10,385 nt of DNA from Candidatus Aminicenantota bacterium (GCA_024644125.1 JAHELQ010000155.1:1-10385), one strand, 5' to 3'; shown: positions 1 through 5,878, counted from the stretch's first letter. Made by a program: numbers and translations. Notes: generated from the sequence alone by a model not told the origin.

Positions 1-599
1 TCCACGTGTATCATCGGCAATGTTTCCCGCAACACGTCGCCACGGCTCTCGCCGGTCAGCAGTTTCCGTTCCGATTGAAAATCGGGATACCCCAGGTGAA
101 TGCGCATCAGGAATCGATCTAATTGAGATTCCGGAAGGGGGAATGTCCCCACATGATGCCGCTGATTCTGGGTGGCGATAACGAAGAAGGGTTCGGGAAG
201 CCTGTATGTTTCGCCATCCACCGACACCTGCTTCTCTTCCATCGCTTCCAGCAACGCACTCTGGGTTCGAGGCGTGGCGCGGTTCAACTCGTCCGCCAGC
301 ACCATTTGAGAAAACACGGGGCCTTTGTGAAACTGGAAGGACTTCTGCTCGGAATTGAAAACAGACACACCCACGACATCCGCTGGTAGCAGATCGCTGG
401 TGAATTGGATCCTGGAATACTCCAGATCCATCGTTTTGGCGATGGCCTGGGCCAATGTCGTTTTTCCCATGCCGGGGATGTCTTCGATCAACAGATGCCC
501 GCCTGCCAGCAAGCAGGTGATCACTAGCCGGACTTCGTGATCTTTACCGAGGATGATGTTGCCGATGCCGTCGATTATTTGTTTGATTTCTCTATTCAT
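1..599 (-). CDS. MoxR-family AAA+ ATPase, C-terminal part cut by window edge
   Basis: The frame is open from an ATG at 597-599 to the left edge, giving about 199 residues of what is normally a roughly 310-330 residue protein. Seen directly: a Walker A motif EDIPGMGKTT at residues 39-48, Walker B LADELNR at about 101-107, the sensor-1 region FVIATQN, and the MoxR-type stretch GTFPLPESQLDRF. Family knowledge: MoxR ATPases are cytosplasmic ring-forming chaperone-like ATPases, usually encoded beside DUF58 and von Willebrand A proteins and acting in maturation of complexes or envelope stress. Those partners would lie beyond the left edge. An AAGGAG Shine-Dalgarno sequence sits at 614-619, spaced a little long (14 nt). 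A clear promoter lies at 662-690, so it can be transcribed independently of cydAB. The client is unknown. The family call is secure. Confidence 0.93.
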   Translation of the reverse strand, partial: MNREIKQIIDGIGNIILGKDHEVRLVITCLLAGGHLLIEDIPGMGKTTLAQAIAKTMDLEYSRIQFTSDLLPADVVGVSVFNSEQKSFQFHKGPVFSQMVLADELNRATPRTQSALLEAMEEKQVSVDGETYRLPEPFFVIATQNQRHHVGTFPLPESQLDRFLMRIHLGYPDFQSERKLLTGESRGDVLRETLPMIHV

Positions 600-613
600 A
601 TTTTTTGCCCGCG

Positions 614-619
614 CTCCTT
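614..619 (-). promoter_or_regulatory. Ribosome binding site of the MoxR gene
   Basis: The minus strand reads AAGGAG, 14 nt before the ATG ending at 599. The spacing is longer than the usual 5-9 nt, but no other in-frame start lies between it and the ATG, and the family N-terminus fits this start. Confidence 0.6.
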
Positions 620-661
620 GCGGATGTAACTGGATTCCTGCTAATAGAGGATTAATACGAA

Positions 662-690
662 ATAATAACGAAAAATGTTTTTTTTGTCAA
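662..690 (-). promoter_or_regulatory. Sigma-70-type promoter for the MoxR gene, overlapping the cydB 3' end
   Basis: On the minus strand a perfect -35 TTGACA (690-685) is followed after exactly 17 nt by TATTAT (667-662), five of six matches to TATAAT. Transcription would start near 655 and leave a leader of about 56 nt with an SD sequence. The -35 box overlaps the cydB stop codon at 687-689. This lets the MoxR gene be expressed apart from the oxidase, although no terminator separates the two. Confidence 0.7.
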
Positions 691-1697
691 ACCGGCTTTG
701 AACCGCCTGAAAGTTCGATTTTTCCCCGGAACACCCGGTGCACGTAAATCGAGTAAGCGATAACCGCTGGCATACCGATCATCGCGATCACAGTCATCAC
801 TTGCAACGTCAACCGGCCGGACGACGAATTGAATACAGTCATCCCTAAGAATTGGTCATTGGACGCCTTGACAAGAACGGGGAATTGCACGGCGGCGACC
901 AGCCCCCAGAGATTGACAAGTATCAACGAAGACGAAAGGAATAAATTAAAATCTTCTCCTTTTTTCAAATACACCCGTACCAGGACCAATGCCACAAAGA
1001 CCAGCGCCACAAAAACCCAGGCCGGCCAACGGGAAGCGACTCCATCCAATACCGCCAGTCCCAGAATCACCGACGCCGTAAAACATATCGCGACCCCCCA
1101 CCAGGCGGCAACCGCGGATTTCCGCGCCCGGCCTTGAACATCACCGCTTGTTTTATGAGCCGTAAACGTGCTCCCTTGAAGTATAATGGCAAACAATCCT
1201 ACCAGGCCTACCATCACGGGAAACGGTCGCAACAAGGTAAAAAAGGTCCCCATAAAATCTGTGCTCTCATCCAGGGGGATCCCCTGGATCACATTTCCCA
1301 GAGCGAGACCATAAAGCGACGCCGGCAGGAAGCTACCGATAACGAACGCCCTCGTCCACATATTCCGGTGCGACGGATCGTAACTCCAGAATTCGAGCGA
1401 CACAGCCCGGAAAATCAATCCGAATAGTACCACCATCAACGGCAGGTAAAAACCGCTGAACACAGTGGCGTAAACCGCAGGAAAAGCTGCAAAGAGCGAC
1501 GCTCCGGCAGTGATCAGCCAGACTTCGTTCCCATCCCATACCGGACCGATGGCATTGAAGAGCACCCTCCTCTCGTCATCGTTTTTCGCCAGGTAAGGCG
1601 TTAGAATACCGATTCCCAAATCATAACCATCTAGAATAGCATAACCCGCCAGCAAGAATACAATGATATAAAACCAGGTGATCTGCAAAAATGCCAT
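687..1697 (-). CDS. cydB: Cytochrome bd ubiquinol/menaquinol oxidase subunit II
   Basis: A 336-residue, strongly hydrophobic, multi-span membrane protein. Diagnostic stretches are the N-terminal LDGYDLGIGIL (about residues 22-32), GPVWDGNEVWLITAGA (about 51-66) and FSGFYLPLMVVLFGLIFR, all typical of CydB. Its length fits the shorter bacterial CydB proteins (about 335-345) rather than the 379-residue E. coli form. CydB binds no haem; it pairs with CydA in the cytoplasmic membrane and completes the quinol oxidase that reduces oxygen to water. It lies 11 nt downstream of cydA with a GGAGGGG Shine-Dalgarno sequence in between, so the two are cotranscribed. No small CydX-like ORF is seen in the short gap after it. 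Confidence 0.96.
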   Translation of the reverse strand: MAFLQITWFYIIVFLLAGYAILDGYDLGIGILTPYLAKNDDERRVLFNAIGPVWDGNEVWLITAGASLFAAFPAVYATVFSGFYLPLMVVLFGLIFRAVSLEFWSYDPSHRNMWTRAFVIGSFLPASLYGLALGNVIQGIPLDESTDFMGTFFTLLRPFPVMVGLVGLFAIILQGSTFTAHKTSGDVQGRARKSAVAAWWGVAICFTASVILGLAVLDGVASRWPAWVFVALVFVALVLVRVYLKKGEDFNLFLSSSLILVNLWGLVAAVQFPVLVKASNDQFLGMTVFNSSSGRLTLQVMTVIAMIGMPAVIAYSIYVHRVFRGKIELSGGSKPV

Positions 1698-1700
1698 AGT

Positions 1701-1710
1701 CCCCTCCTCT
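1701..1710 (-). promoter_or_regulatory. Ribosome binding site of cydB
   Basis: The minus strand reads AGAGGAGGGG directly before the cydB ATG ending at 1697, and overlaps the TAG stop of cydA (1709-1711). This arrangement favours translational coupling of the two oxidase subunits. Confidence 0.75.
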
Positions 1711-3034
1711 AATATCCCTGCGGGGCTAGCGTTTCAGGCCCCTTATTGACGATTTTGAAAAAGACCTTCAGAAATACCACAAGCAGCAACCCATAAATCA
1801 CGGTGAACATAATCAGCGAGAAGACAATCTGCCAGGCGGGAACTACTTTTGAGACGGCATCGGCGGTCTTGAGCACCCTGTACACTACCCAGGGCTGGCG
1901 CCCCACTTCCGCCGCGATCCAACCAACCTCCATTGCCAGAATTGTCAACGGAGCCAGGAAGATGAGGCCGATAAAATACCACCGGGCAGTCCAGATTTTG
2001 TTCAGGACCACCAACAGCCCACCAAGAAGAGAGAATCCGATAAAAAACATCCCCAACGCGATCATGATATGATACGAACTATAGGTGATGAGCACCGGTG
2101 GAATTTCATCCTCTGGAAAGGCGTCGAGCCCTTTGACCTCCGCATGCCAATCAAAATGAATCAGATAACTGAGAAGCGAAGGAATTTTTATTTCAAAGTG
2201 AGTTGTTTTATTTTTTTGGTCGGGAATCCCAAACAGCGACATCGGAGCGCCTTTCTGGGTTGTCCACAAGGCTTCGAACGCGGCCATTTTCTCCGGTTGG
2301 GTTTTGCTGACCTGCAAGGCGTGCAAATGCCCATGAACCAATTGCAACACCGAAGTCAACGCAAACAAGGCCACAGCGATCACCAATAATTTTTTGGCGT
2401 ACTCCACAAAGCGGTTTTTCAAGAGGTACCACCCGGCGATTGCTCCTACCACGACCGCGCCGGTGATCCACCCTCCGATAATAGTATGGAAGAACCGGAT
2501 CATTGAGGAATGATTGATGGCGGCGGCGAAAAAATCTGTGAGCACCGCTTTTCCGTTCACCATCTCAAAACCCGCGGGCGTCTGCATCCAGGAGTTGGCG
2601 ATGATAATCCACAATCCAGATAAATGGGCGCCGAGACAAACAAAAACCGCGGACCACCAATATGCTTTGTTCGAAACCCGTTCTCGGCCAAAAATCAGGA
2701 TCCCCAAAAACACCGATTCGAGAAAAAAAGCGAAAATCCCTTCGGCAGCCAGCGGCGCGCCGAAAATATCCCCCACCACCCGAGAGTACCCAGCCCAATT
2801 ATTACCGAACGCGAATTCCAGGACAATACCGGTAGCGGTTCCCAGCACAAATACAAGACCCACGATTTTAACCAACAATGCAGAGAGCTTCCGGTAAATT
2901 TCATCCCTGGTTTTGGCAAAAAAACTCTCCAGGATCACCACGATTAATGTCAACCCCAGAGTCAATGGTGGAAAAATAAAATGAAACCCAACTGTCAACG
3001 CAAATTGGATTCGTGCCAACAGGACCACATCCAT
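1709..3034 (-). CDS. cydA: Cytochrome bd ubiquinol/menaquinol oxidase subunit I
   Basis: A 441-residue integral membrane protein carrying the haems and quinol site of cytochrome bd oxidase. Residues seen that match E. coli ligands and proton-path residues: H18 (E. coli H19), E98 and E106 (E99, E107), H183 (H186) and M324 in YHIM (M393). The Q-loop pair K249 and E254 in QPEKMAAFE matches K252 and E257. The conserved GRQPW lies at 378-382. At 441 residues it lacks the long Q-loop insert of the 522-residue E. coli protein and belongs to the short-Q-loop type. The start has a GAGGAGGAG Shine-Dalgarno sequence six nt upstream. It is the first gene of cydAB and follows a PHP phosphatase gene after 103 nt. 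It supports high-affinity, proton-pump-independent respiration, typical of microoxic life. Confidence 0.97.
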   Translation of the reverse strand: MDVVLLARIQFALTVGFHFIFPPLTLGLTLIVVILESFFAKTRDEIYRKLSALLVKIVGLVFVLGTATGIVLEFAFGNNWAGYSRVVGDIFGAPLAAEGIFAFFLESVFLGILIFGRERVSNKAYWWSAVFVCLGAHLSGLWIIIANSWMQTPAGFEMVNGKAVLTDFFAAAINHSSMIRFFHTIIGGWITGAVVVGAIAGWYLLKNRFVEYAKKLLVIAVALFALTSVLQLVHGHLHALQVSKTQPEKMAAFEALWTTQKGAPMSLFGIPDQKNKTTHFEIKIPSLLSYLIHFDWHAEVKGLDAFPEDEIPPVLITYSSYHIMIALGMFFIGFSLLGGLLVVLNKIWTARWYFIGLIFLAPLTILAMEVGWIAAEVGRQPWVVYRVLKTADAVSKVVPAWQIVFSLIMFTVIYGLLLVVFLKVFFKIVNKGPETLAPQGY

Positions 3035-3040
3035 TCTAAT

Positions 3041-3049
3041 CTCCTCCTC
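3041..3049 (-). promoter_or_regulatory. Ribosome binding site of cydA
   Basis: The minus strand has an extended purine run GAGGAGGAG about six nt before the ATG ending at 3034. It is one of the strongest Shine-Dalgarno sequences in the window and fixes the start. Confidence 0.8.
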
Positions 3050-3064
3050 TTCAGGTCGCTATAC

Positions 3065-3078
3065 ATTGACCTATCAAT
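3065..3078. promoter_or_regulatory. Perfect palindrome in the cydA upstream region, possible operator
   Basis: The sequence ATTGA-CCTA-TCAAT is a perfect inverted repeat with 5-bp arms and a 4-nt centre, 31 nt ahead of the cydA ATG. It resembles an FNR/CRP-family half-site pair, but the arm spacing is two bases short of the FNR consensus TTGATnnnnATCAA. It may be a binding site for a different regulator or chance. The sequence alone does not decide. Confidence 0.3.
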
Positions 3079-3095
3079 AACGAATAAGGAAAATT

Positions 3096-3124
3096 ATCCT
3101 ACCATGATTCTAAAAAAAATGCAA
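3096..3124 (-). promoter_or_regulatory. Weak candidate promoter for cydAB
   Basis: On the minus strand TTGCAT (3124-3119) is followed after 17 nt by TAGGAT (3101-3096); the matches to consensus are three and four of six. It lies in the 103-nt gap between the PHP gene and cydA and would place the 14-bp palindrome in the 5' leader. It could be an activated promoter, or cydAB may be read through from the PHP gene. Confidence 0.3.
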
Positions 3125-3137
3125 AACACCCCTAAAT

Positions 3138-3941
3138 TCAAAAGCCAGACAGGTTAATATCCATTAATTCGCGCTTTCTCCGGCGATAACGCGCCAACTG
3201 AGCAGAGGGATGCGCCGCCAGGAATTCCGATACAACATCAAACCGGAATCCCACCTGTTCGGGGGAATGGGCATCCGATCCAATGGTTACCGGGATTTGC
3301 GCTTGAACGATCATGCGCGCGAGATCAAGCGCCGGGTAAGGCTCTGCTATGGATTTGTGCAAACCGGAAGTATTTATTTCGATAGCCATACCCGCTTTTT
3401 TTACCGCAGTCAACACTGAGTCAATATCGTCACGGTTAGTCTCAAGTACGGGATTTCCGGGAATCTTTATCAAATCGATATGAGCCACGACATCATACAG
3501 GCCGGTTTTTATGCCCTGTATCATCGACAGGAAATACTCCCGGTAAATCTGTTTTAAAGACTTTTCAGGGAAATGATAATTGAATACCCAATCGCCTTCA
3601 GGCCATCCGGAAACAAAATGAACGGACATCAAGACCAGGTCAAACGGGTACCGGGCTAGAAAATCAGTGGTGAATTCCTCGAATCCCTCGATATAATCTG
3701 CTTCGATCCCCGTCAGAATATTAATTTCCGGGTACATTTCCCGCGCCCGCTCGATCTCGTCGAGATAAAGATCGATCTCCCCCATCGCCATCCGGTGAAA
3801 CGAATCATAATCGTTGGGCAAAGGAATATGATCGGTAAAACAAATCTCCCGGTATCCCAACCTTACAGCCTGGGCCGCATAATCCGACACTTTCCCCTGG
3901 GCGTGGCCACACAAATGCGTATGAAGATGATAGTCAAACAT
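3138..3941 (-). CDS. PHP-family metal-dependent phosphatase, probable histidinol-phosphatase type
   Basis: A 267-residue protein covering the whole PHP fold. Metal-binding motifs seen in order: HLHTH at residues 5-9 with H13 following, FTDH at about 35-38, GIEADY at about 78-83, SVHF, VVAHIDLIK, EINTSGLHK, and the C-terminal GSDAH. Their order and the 267-residue length match the HisJ/HisK-type histidinol-phosphatases, which use a trinuclear metal site to hydrolyse L-histidinol phosphate in histidine synthesis. No other his gene is in view, so a different phosphoester substrate is possible. No Shine-Dalgarno sequence precedes the ATG; a promoter at 3950-3978 would put the transcript start at or next to the start codon. 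It lies upstream of cydA on the same strand and may feed transcription into it. Confidence 0.88.
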   Translation of the reverse strand: MFDYHLHTHLCGHAQGKVSDYAAQAVRLGYREICFTDHIPLPNDYDSFHRMAMGEIDLYLDEIERAREMYPEINILTGIEADYIEGFEEFTTDFLARYPFDLVLMSVHFVSGWPEGDWVFNYHFPEKSLKQIYREYFLSMIQGIKTGLYDVVAHIDLIKIPGNPVLETNRDDIDSVLTAVKKAGMAIEINTSGLHKSIAEPYPALDLARMIVQAQIPVTIGSDAHSPEQVGFRFDVVSEFLAAHPSAQLARYRRRKRELMDINLSGF

Positions 3942-3949
3942 GGATCAAT

Positions 3950-3978
3950 ACGCTACCATAAAGCCATATTCGTGTCAA
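3950..3978 (-). promoter_or_regulatory. Promoter of the PHP gene, predicted leaderless
   Basis: On the minus strand a perfect -35 TTGACA (3978-3973) is followed after 17 nt by TAGCGT (3955-3950), preceded by an extended TGg element. The -10 is weak (three of six), but the extended motif and exact spacing support it. Only eight nt separate the -10 from the ATG ending at 3941, so the transcript would begin within about two nt of the start codon. No SD sequence is present. Confidence 0.55.
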
Positions 3979-4031
3979 ATGGAAAACTATGCAGAAAAAA
4001 CGGAAAGAAAAAAATTACATTCGCGGTTTTG

Positions 4032-4060
4032 TTGAAATTAAACATTATACATGCTACAAT
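4032..4060 (+). promoter_or_regulatory. Strong sigma-70-type promoter of the Roadblock/kinase cluster
   Basis: TTGAAA (4032-4037), a 17-nt spacer and TACAAT (4055-4060) give five of six matches in each box, and a TGc extended -10 element directly precedes TACAAT. Transcription would start near 4066-4068. From there to the first Roadblock ATG at 4292 is about 225 nt, which is either a structured leader or a small leaderless gene starting at 4069. Confidence 0.65.
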
Positions 4061-4068
4061 TTATCACA

Positions 4069-4281
4069 ATGCGCGACAATATAGTACACAAACAAATTGC
4101 GAAGCAACGTTCGGAAAGCGAAAGTAGCGATCTCCAATCTGAAAATTCAAATTTCCCCCCTGGAGAGATTTGCTTAAACTCTAGTTTCGCTTTTTTAAAA
4201 GTTTCCAATTTTAACAAAGTTACTGATAGCTACACCTACTCTGAACTGAAGCGTCACAGTTTAATAGAAAATAAAGCCTAA
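4069..4281 (+). CDS. Possible leaderless small protein of 70 residues, unknown function
   Basis: An uninterrupted 70-codon frame runs from an ATG at 4069 to a TAA at 4279-4281. Two placements argue that it may be real. Its ATG lies one to three nt after the start site predicted from the strong promoter at 4032-4060, the same leaderless geometry as three other genes here. Its stop codon overlaps the AAGGAG Shine-Dalgarno sequence of the first Roadblock gene, as expected for translational coupling. The product is hydrophilic and rich in serine, asparagine, lysine and glutamate, with no membrane segment, signal peptide or motif I recognise. The alternative is an untranslated leader, and the same DNA holds a terminator-like hairpin (4115-4196). 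An upstream in-frame ATG at 4051 falls inside the spacer/-10 region and is less likely. I cannot assign a function. Confidence 0.35.
   Translation: MRDNIVHKQIAKQRSESESSDLQSENSNFPPGEICLNSSFAFLKVSNFNKVTDSYTYSELKRHSLIENKA
4115..4196 (+). terminator. Attenuator-like hairpin with U-tract in the Roadblock leader region
   Basis: Positions 4115-4127 and 4181-4193 pair over 13 positions with a single G-G mismatch: nine pairs around AAAGCGAAA/TTTCGCTTT, then three more. The 3' arm runs into six Ts (4191-4196). Between the arms, TCTCC (4131-4135) can pair with GGAGA (4162-4166), extending the structure. A small TTGC-GAA-GCAA hairpin (4097-4107) precedes it. The position between promoter and first gene suggests attenuation or a cis-acting RNA. 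The loop is long and the stem AT-rich, so termination may be weak. I recognise no known riboswitch class. Confidence 0.35.
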
Positions 4282-4285
4282 GGAG
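4280..4285 (+). promoter_or_regulatory. Ribosome binding site of the first Roadblock-like gene
   Basis: AAGGAG lies six nt before the ATG at 4292 and overlaps the TAA stop of the upstream 70-codon frame. If that frame is translated, the arriving ribosome could feed initiation here. Confidence 0.75.
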
Positions 4286-4291
4286 AAAACA

Positions 4292-4654
4292 ATGGCGATA
4301 AAAGACAAAATTAACATCCTACAGGATGTGAACGGTTACCTCGGGGCGGGAATTTTCACTCCCCAGGGCGAAATGCTGGAAGGAGTGGCCGACGTATCGG
4401 GCATTCACTTCGAAGCCTCCGGCTCCCAGGTCCACGACACCTTGTTGAATGCTCAAAAAATGGCGACTGAAGCCGGTTTCGGCTCCGCAGACATGATTCA
4501 GATCGATACCGAAATGGGAATCGTTTTCTGCAAATGTTACAATGATGGAGACCTTCATTTCCATACAGTTTTGGTCATTAAAAACGACGGCAATATTGCT
4601 ATGGCTAAAATGAAAATGAAGAAATTCGTCAGCGAAGTGAAAACCGAATTTTGA
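4292..4654 (+). CDS. Roadblock/LC7-like single-domain protein, copy 1
   Basis: A 120-residue protein made of one small alpha/beta domain. The conserved core is GYLGAGIFTPQGEML (about residues 15-29), then VSGIHFE, a helical middle section, a strand pair around IQIDTEMGIVFCK, and a closing strand TVLVIKNDGN with a C-terminal helix. This pattern fits the Roadblock/LC7 fold (as in MglB), whose members dimerise and act as adaptors or GTPase regulators. The assignment rests on pattern, not a database match. It has an SD sequence six nt upstream. About 37% of aligned residues are identical to the next gene, so the two arose by tandem duplication and may heterodimerise. No small Ras-like GTPase is nearby; a kinase-fold protein follows instead. 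No signal peptide, so it is cytoplasmic. Confidence 0.65.
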   Translation: MAIKDKINILQDVNGYLGAGIFTPQGEMLEGVADVSGIHFEASGSQVHDTLLNAQKMATEAGFGSADMIQIDTEMGIVFCKCYNDGDLHFHTVLVIKNDGNIAMAKMKMKKFVSEVKTEF

Positions 4655-4684
4655 TTTTCCAATCAGCATAGATGCATCGTGAAC

Positions 4685-4731
4685 ATTTTATTTCCGCTCC
4701 CGCCAATATAATACGGGAGTGGGAATAAAAT
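4685..4731 (+). promoter_or_regulatory. Long intercistronic hairpin between the two Roadblock-like genes
   Basis: Two 18-nt arms (4685-4702 and 4714-4731) pair at all 18 positions around an 11-nt loop. Sixteen pairs are Watson-Crick and two are G-U wobbles (4696 with 4720, 4693 with 4723). The wobbles hold only in plus-strand RNA; in minus-strand RNA they would be C-A mismatches. No T-run follows, so it is not a standard intrinsic terminator. In the 99-nt gap between two paralogous genes it could stabilise mRNA ends, serve as an RNase processing site or set the ratio of the two products. It ends 22 nt before the next ATG, leaving the SD sequence free. Confidence 0.65.
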
Positions 4732-4742
4732 CACGAAACCAT

Positions 4743-4747
4743 CGGGA
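4743..4747 (+). promoter_or_regulatory. Ribosome binding site of the second Roadblock-like gene
   Basis: GGGAG lies about six nt before the ATG at 4754 and outside the preceding hairpin, so this gene has its own initiation signal. Confidence 0.65.
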
Positions 4748-4753
4748 GCAAGT

Positions 4754-5119
4754 ATGAATAAATTGATAAGAAACCTGGAATCCCTTCAAACCATAGAGGG
4801 ATATCTGGGGGCAGGCGTGTTCGACAATACAGGAAAAATGATAGCCGGTGTGCTGGAGGTGTCTGGAATCAATTTTGAAAATGCCGGAAAACTATTTCAA
4901 CAAATGCTTGAAAACGCCAGGGAATTAATCGCTAACGCAGGCTTTGGGAAAGTAAACCTGGTGCAAGTGGACAGTCAGTTGGGCATAATACTCAGTAAAT
5001 ATATGAAAATTGAAGAGCGTTGTTACTCCGTCATCCTGGTCGTAAAAAACGAGAGCAATCTTGGCCTTACCAAAATAAAATTGAACCAGGTGGCTGAAAA
5101 ACTCATACCCAACCTCTGA
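4754..5119 (+). CDS. Roadblock/LC7-like single-domain protein, copy 2
   Basis: A 121-residue paralog of the preceding gene with the same domain order: EGYLGAGVFDNTGKM (about residues 15-29), VSGINFE, NAGFG, VQVDSQLGII, VILVVKNESN and a final helix. By hand alignment about 40 of 109 positions are identical to copy 1, mostly in the strand and turn elements of the fold, while helix surfaces diverge. This suggests retained structure and different partners, as in Roadblock heterodimers. The stop is five nt before the kinase-like gene, which has no clear SD sequence of its own, so copy 2 and the kinase are probably translationally coupled. Function as an adaptor is inferred from the family; no catalytic residue is expected or seen. 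Confidence 0.62.
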   Translation: MNKLIRNLESLQTIEGYLGAGVFDNTGKMIAGVLEVSGINFENAGKLFQQMLENARELIANAGFGKVNLVQVDSQLGIILSKYMKIEERCYSVILVVKNESNLGLTKIKLNQVAEKLIPNL

Positions 5120-5124
5120 CAAGA

Positions 5125-5835
5125 ATGAAAAAGCTAAAACCTCTACAAATATTAAAAAGTTACGGCGCGACTCAACTATCACTGATCAAAGACCTGGATC
5201 AGGGACATTATCTAGTGGAGAAAAAAATCATCGTCTCCATCGAAGTACAAAAAAAATTATTCGCCAACGAAATCCACATCCACCAACAACTAGACCACCG
5301 CTATATTATCAAATTTATCAGGCAGGTCGGCGAAGACGCTTTTTTAATGGAATATGCTCCCAACGGAAGTATTGAAGACTTGCTGAAGAGAAATCCCCGG
5401 GAATTCTTGAGTAGGCGCCAGGTGCAACAACTACTCATGAGTATCGATTACCTTCATAACCTTGGATATGTTCATAACGATATCAAGACATCGAATATTC
5501 TCCTGGATAATGAAAAGCGAATCAAGCTGTCTGATTTCGCATTCGCCGGAAAAATCGGTGAAACTTTTTTTGAAGATTTCCCGGACTATTTTATGGTCGG
5601 AACCGACAAATACCGGCCTATCATGAAAAAGAAAAGCAAAATCAACTGTGTTCAAAACGATCTTTATTCAATCGGTATCGTTCTATTCCGGGCTTTCTCA
5701 AACGATGGAAATCTCGAATCCCCCGATGTGGCCTTAATTGAAGATGAAACCATCCGTTATATCGTTCAGAATTGCCTGAATGAAAAATTCAAATCCGCCA
5801 GTGAGATTTTGGATGTTTTAAACTCGTCTAAGTAG
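5125..5835 (+). CDS. Degenerate protein-kinase-fold protein, probable pseudokinase or atypical kinase
   Basis: A 236-residue protein that is a bare eukaryotic-type kinase domain. Seen: helix-C glutamate E49 in FANEI, HxN-type EYAPNGSIEDLL, the catalytic loop HNDIKTSN (H117 to N124, retaining D119, K121 and N124), metal-binding D137, GT at 159-160 and the helix-F aspartate D179 in NDLYSIGIVLF. Altered: no GxGxxG loop is recognisable, the beta-3 VAIK lysine appears as E40 in VSIE, DFG reads DFA, and APE reads RPI. So ATP use is doubtful, although the catalytic loop itself is intact. No membrane segment or extra domain. It follows Roadblock copy 2 by five nt, without a clear SD sequence, which ties it to that gene. 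A scaffold or allosteric role with the Roadblock pair is inference; a weak active kinase is possible. Confidence 0.82.
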   Translation: MKKLKPLQILKSYGATQLSLIKDLDQGHYLVEKKIIVSIEVQKKLFANEIHIHQQLDHRYIIKFIRQVGEDAFLMEYAPNGSIEDLLKRNPREFLSRRQVQQLLMSIDYLHNLGYVHNDIKTSNILLDNEKRIKLSDFAFAGKIGETFFEDFPDYFMVGTDKYRPIMKKKSKINCVQNDLYSIGIVLFRAFSNDGNLESPDVALIEDETIRYIVQNCLNEKFKSASEILDVLNSSK

Positions 5836-5844
5836 ATTTTTTGA

Positions 5845-5873
5845 TTTACATTTTCCTTTTGAATTGATAAAAT
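5845..5873 (+). promoter_or_regulatory. Promoter of the dCMP deaminase gene, predicted leaderless
   Basis: TTTACA (5845-5850), exactly 17 nt, then TAAAAT (5868-5873) give five of six matches in each box. The ATG at 5879 begins six positions after the -10 box, where transcription would start. No Shine-Dalgarno sequence precedes it, which fits a leaderless mRNA and supports 5879 as the start. Confidence 0.6.
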
Positions 5874-5878
5874 GTCGA

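Noticed and set aside
600..686. Small CydX-like gene downstream of cydB
   Set aside because: The gap of under 90 nt holds the MoxR promoter, leader and SD sequence, and no hydrophobic short frame is seen on the minus strand.
1134..1427. Open frames on the plus strand across cydB and cydA
   Set aside because: Antisense shadows of strongly conserved membrane proteins, with no domain and no start signals.
3065..3078. FNR or CRP binding site ahead of cydA
   Set aside because: The arms are two bases closer than the FNR consensus requires and do not match CRP, so I list it only as an unassigned palindrome.
4707..4712. TATAAT in the loop of the intercistronic hairpin as an internal promoter for Roadblock copy 2
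   Set aside because: No acceptable -35 box occurs at 16-18 nt upstream, and the hexamer lies in an AT-rich loop. Not excluded, but unsupported.
5823..5842. Terminator after the kinase-like gene (TCTA-AG-TAGA followed by Ts)
   Set aside because: The loop would be only two nt, which cannot form a stable hairpin; the T-run alone is not enough.
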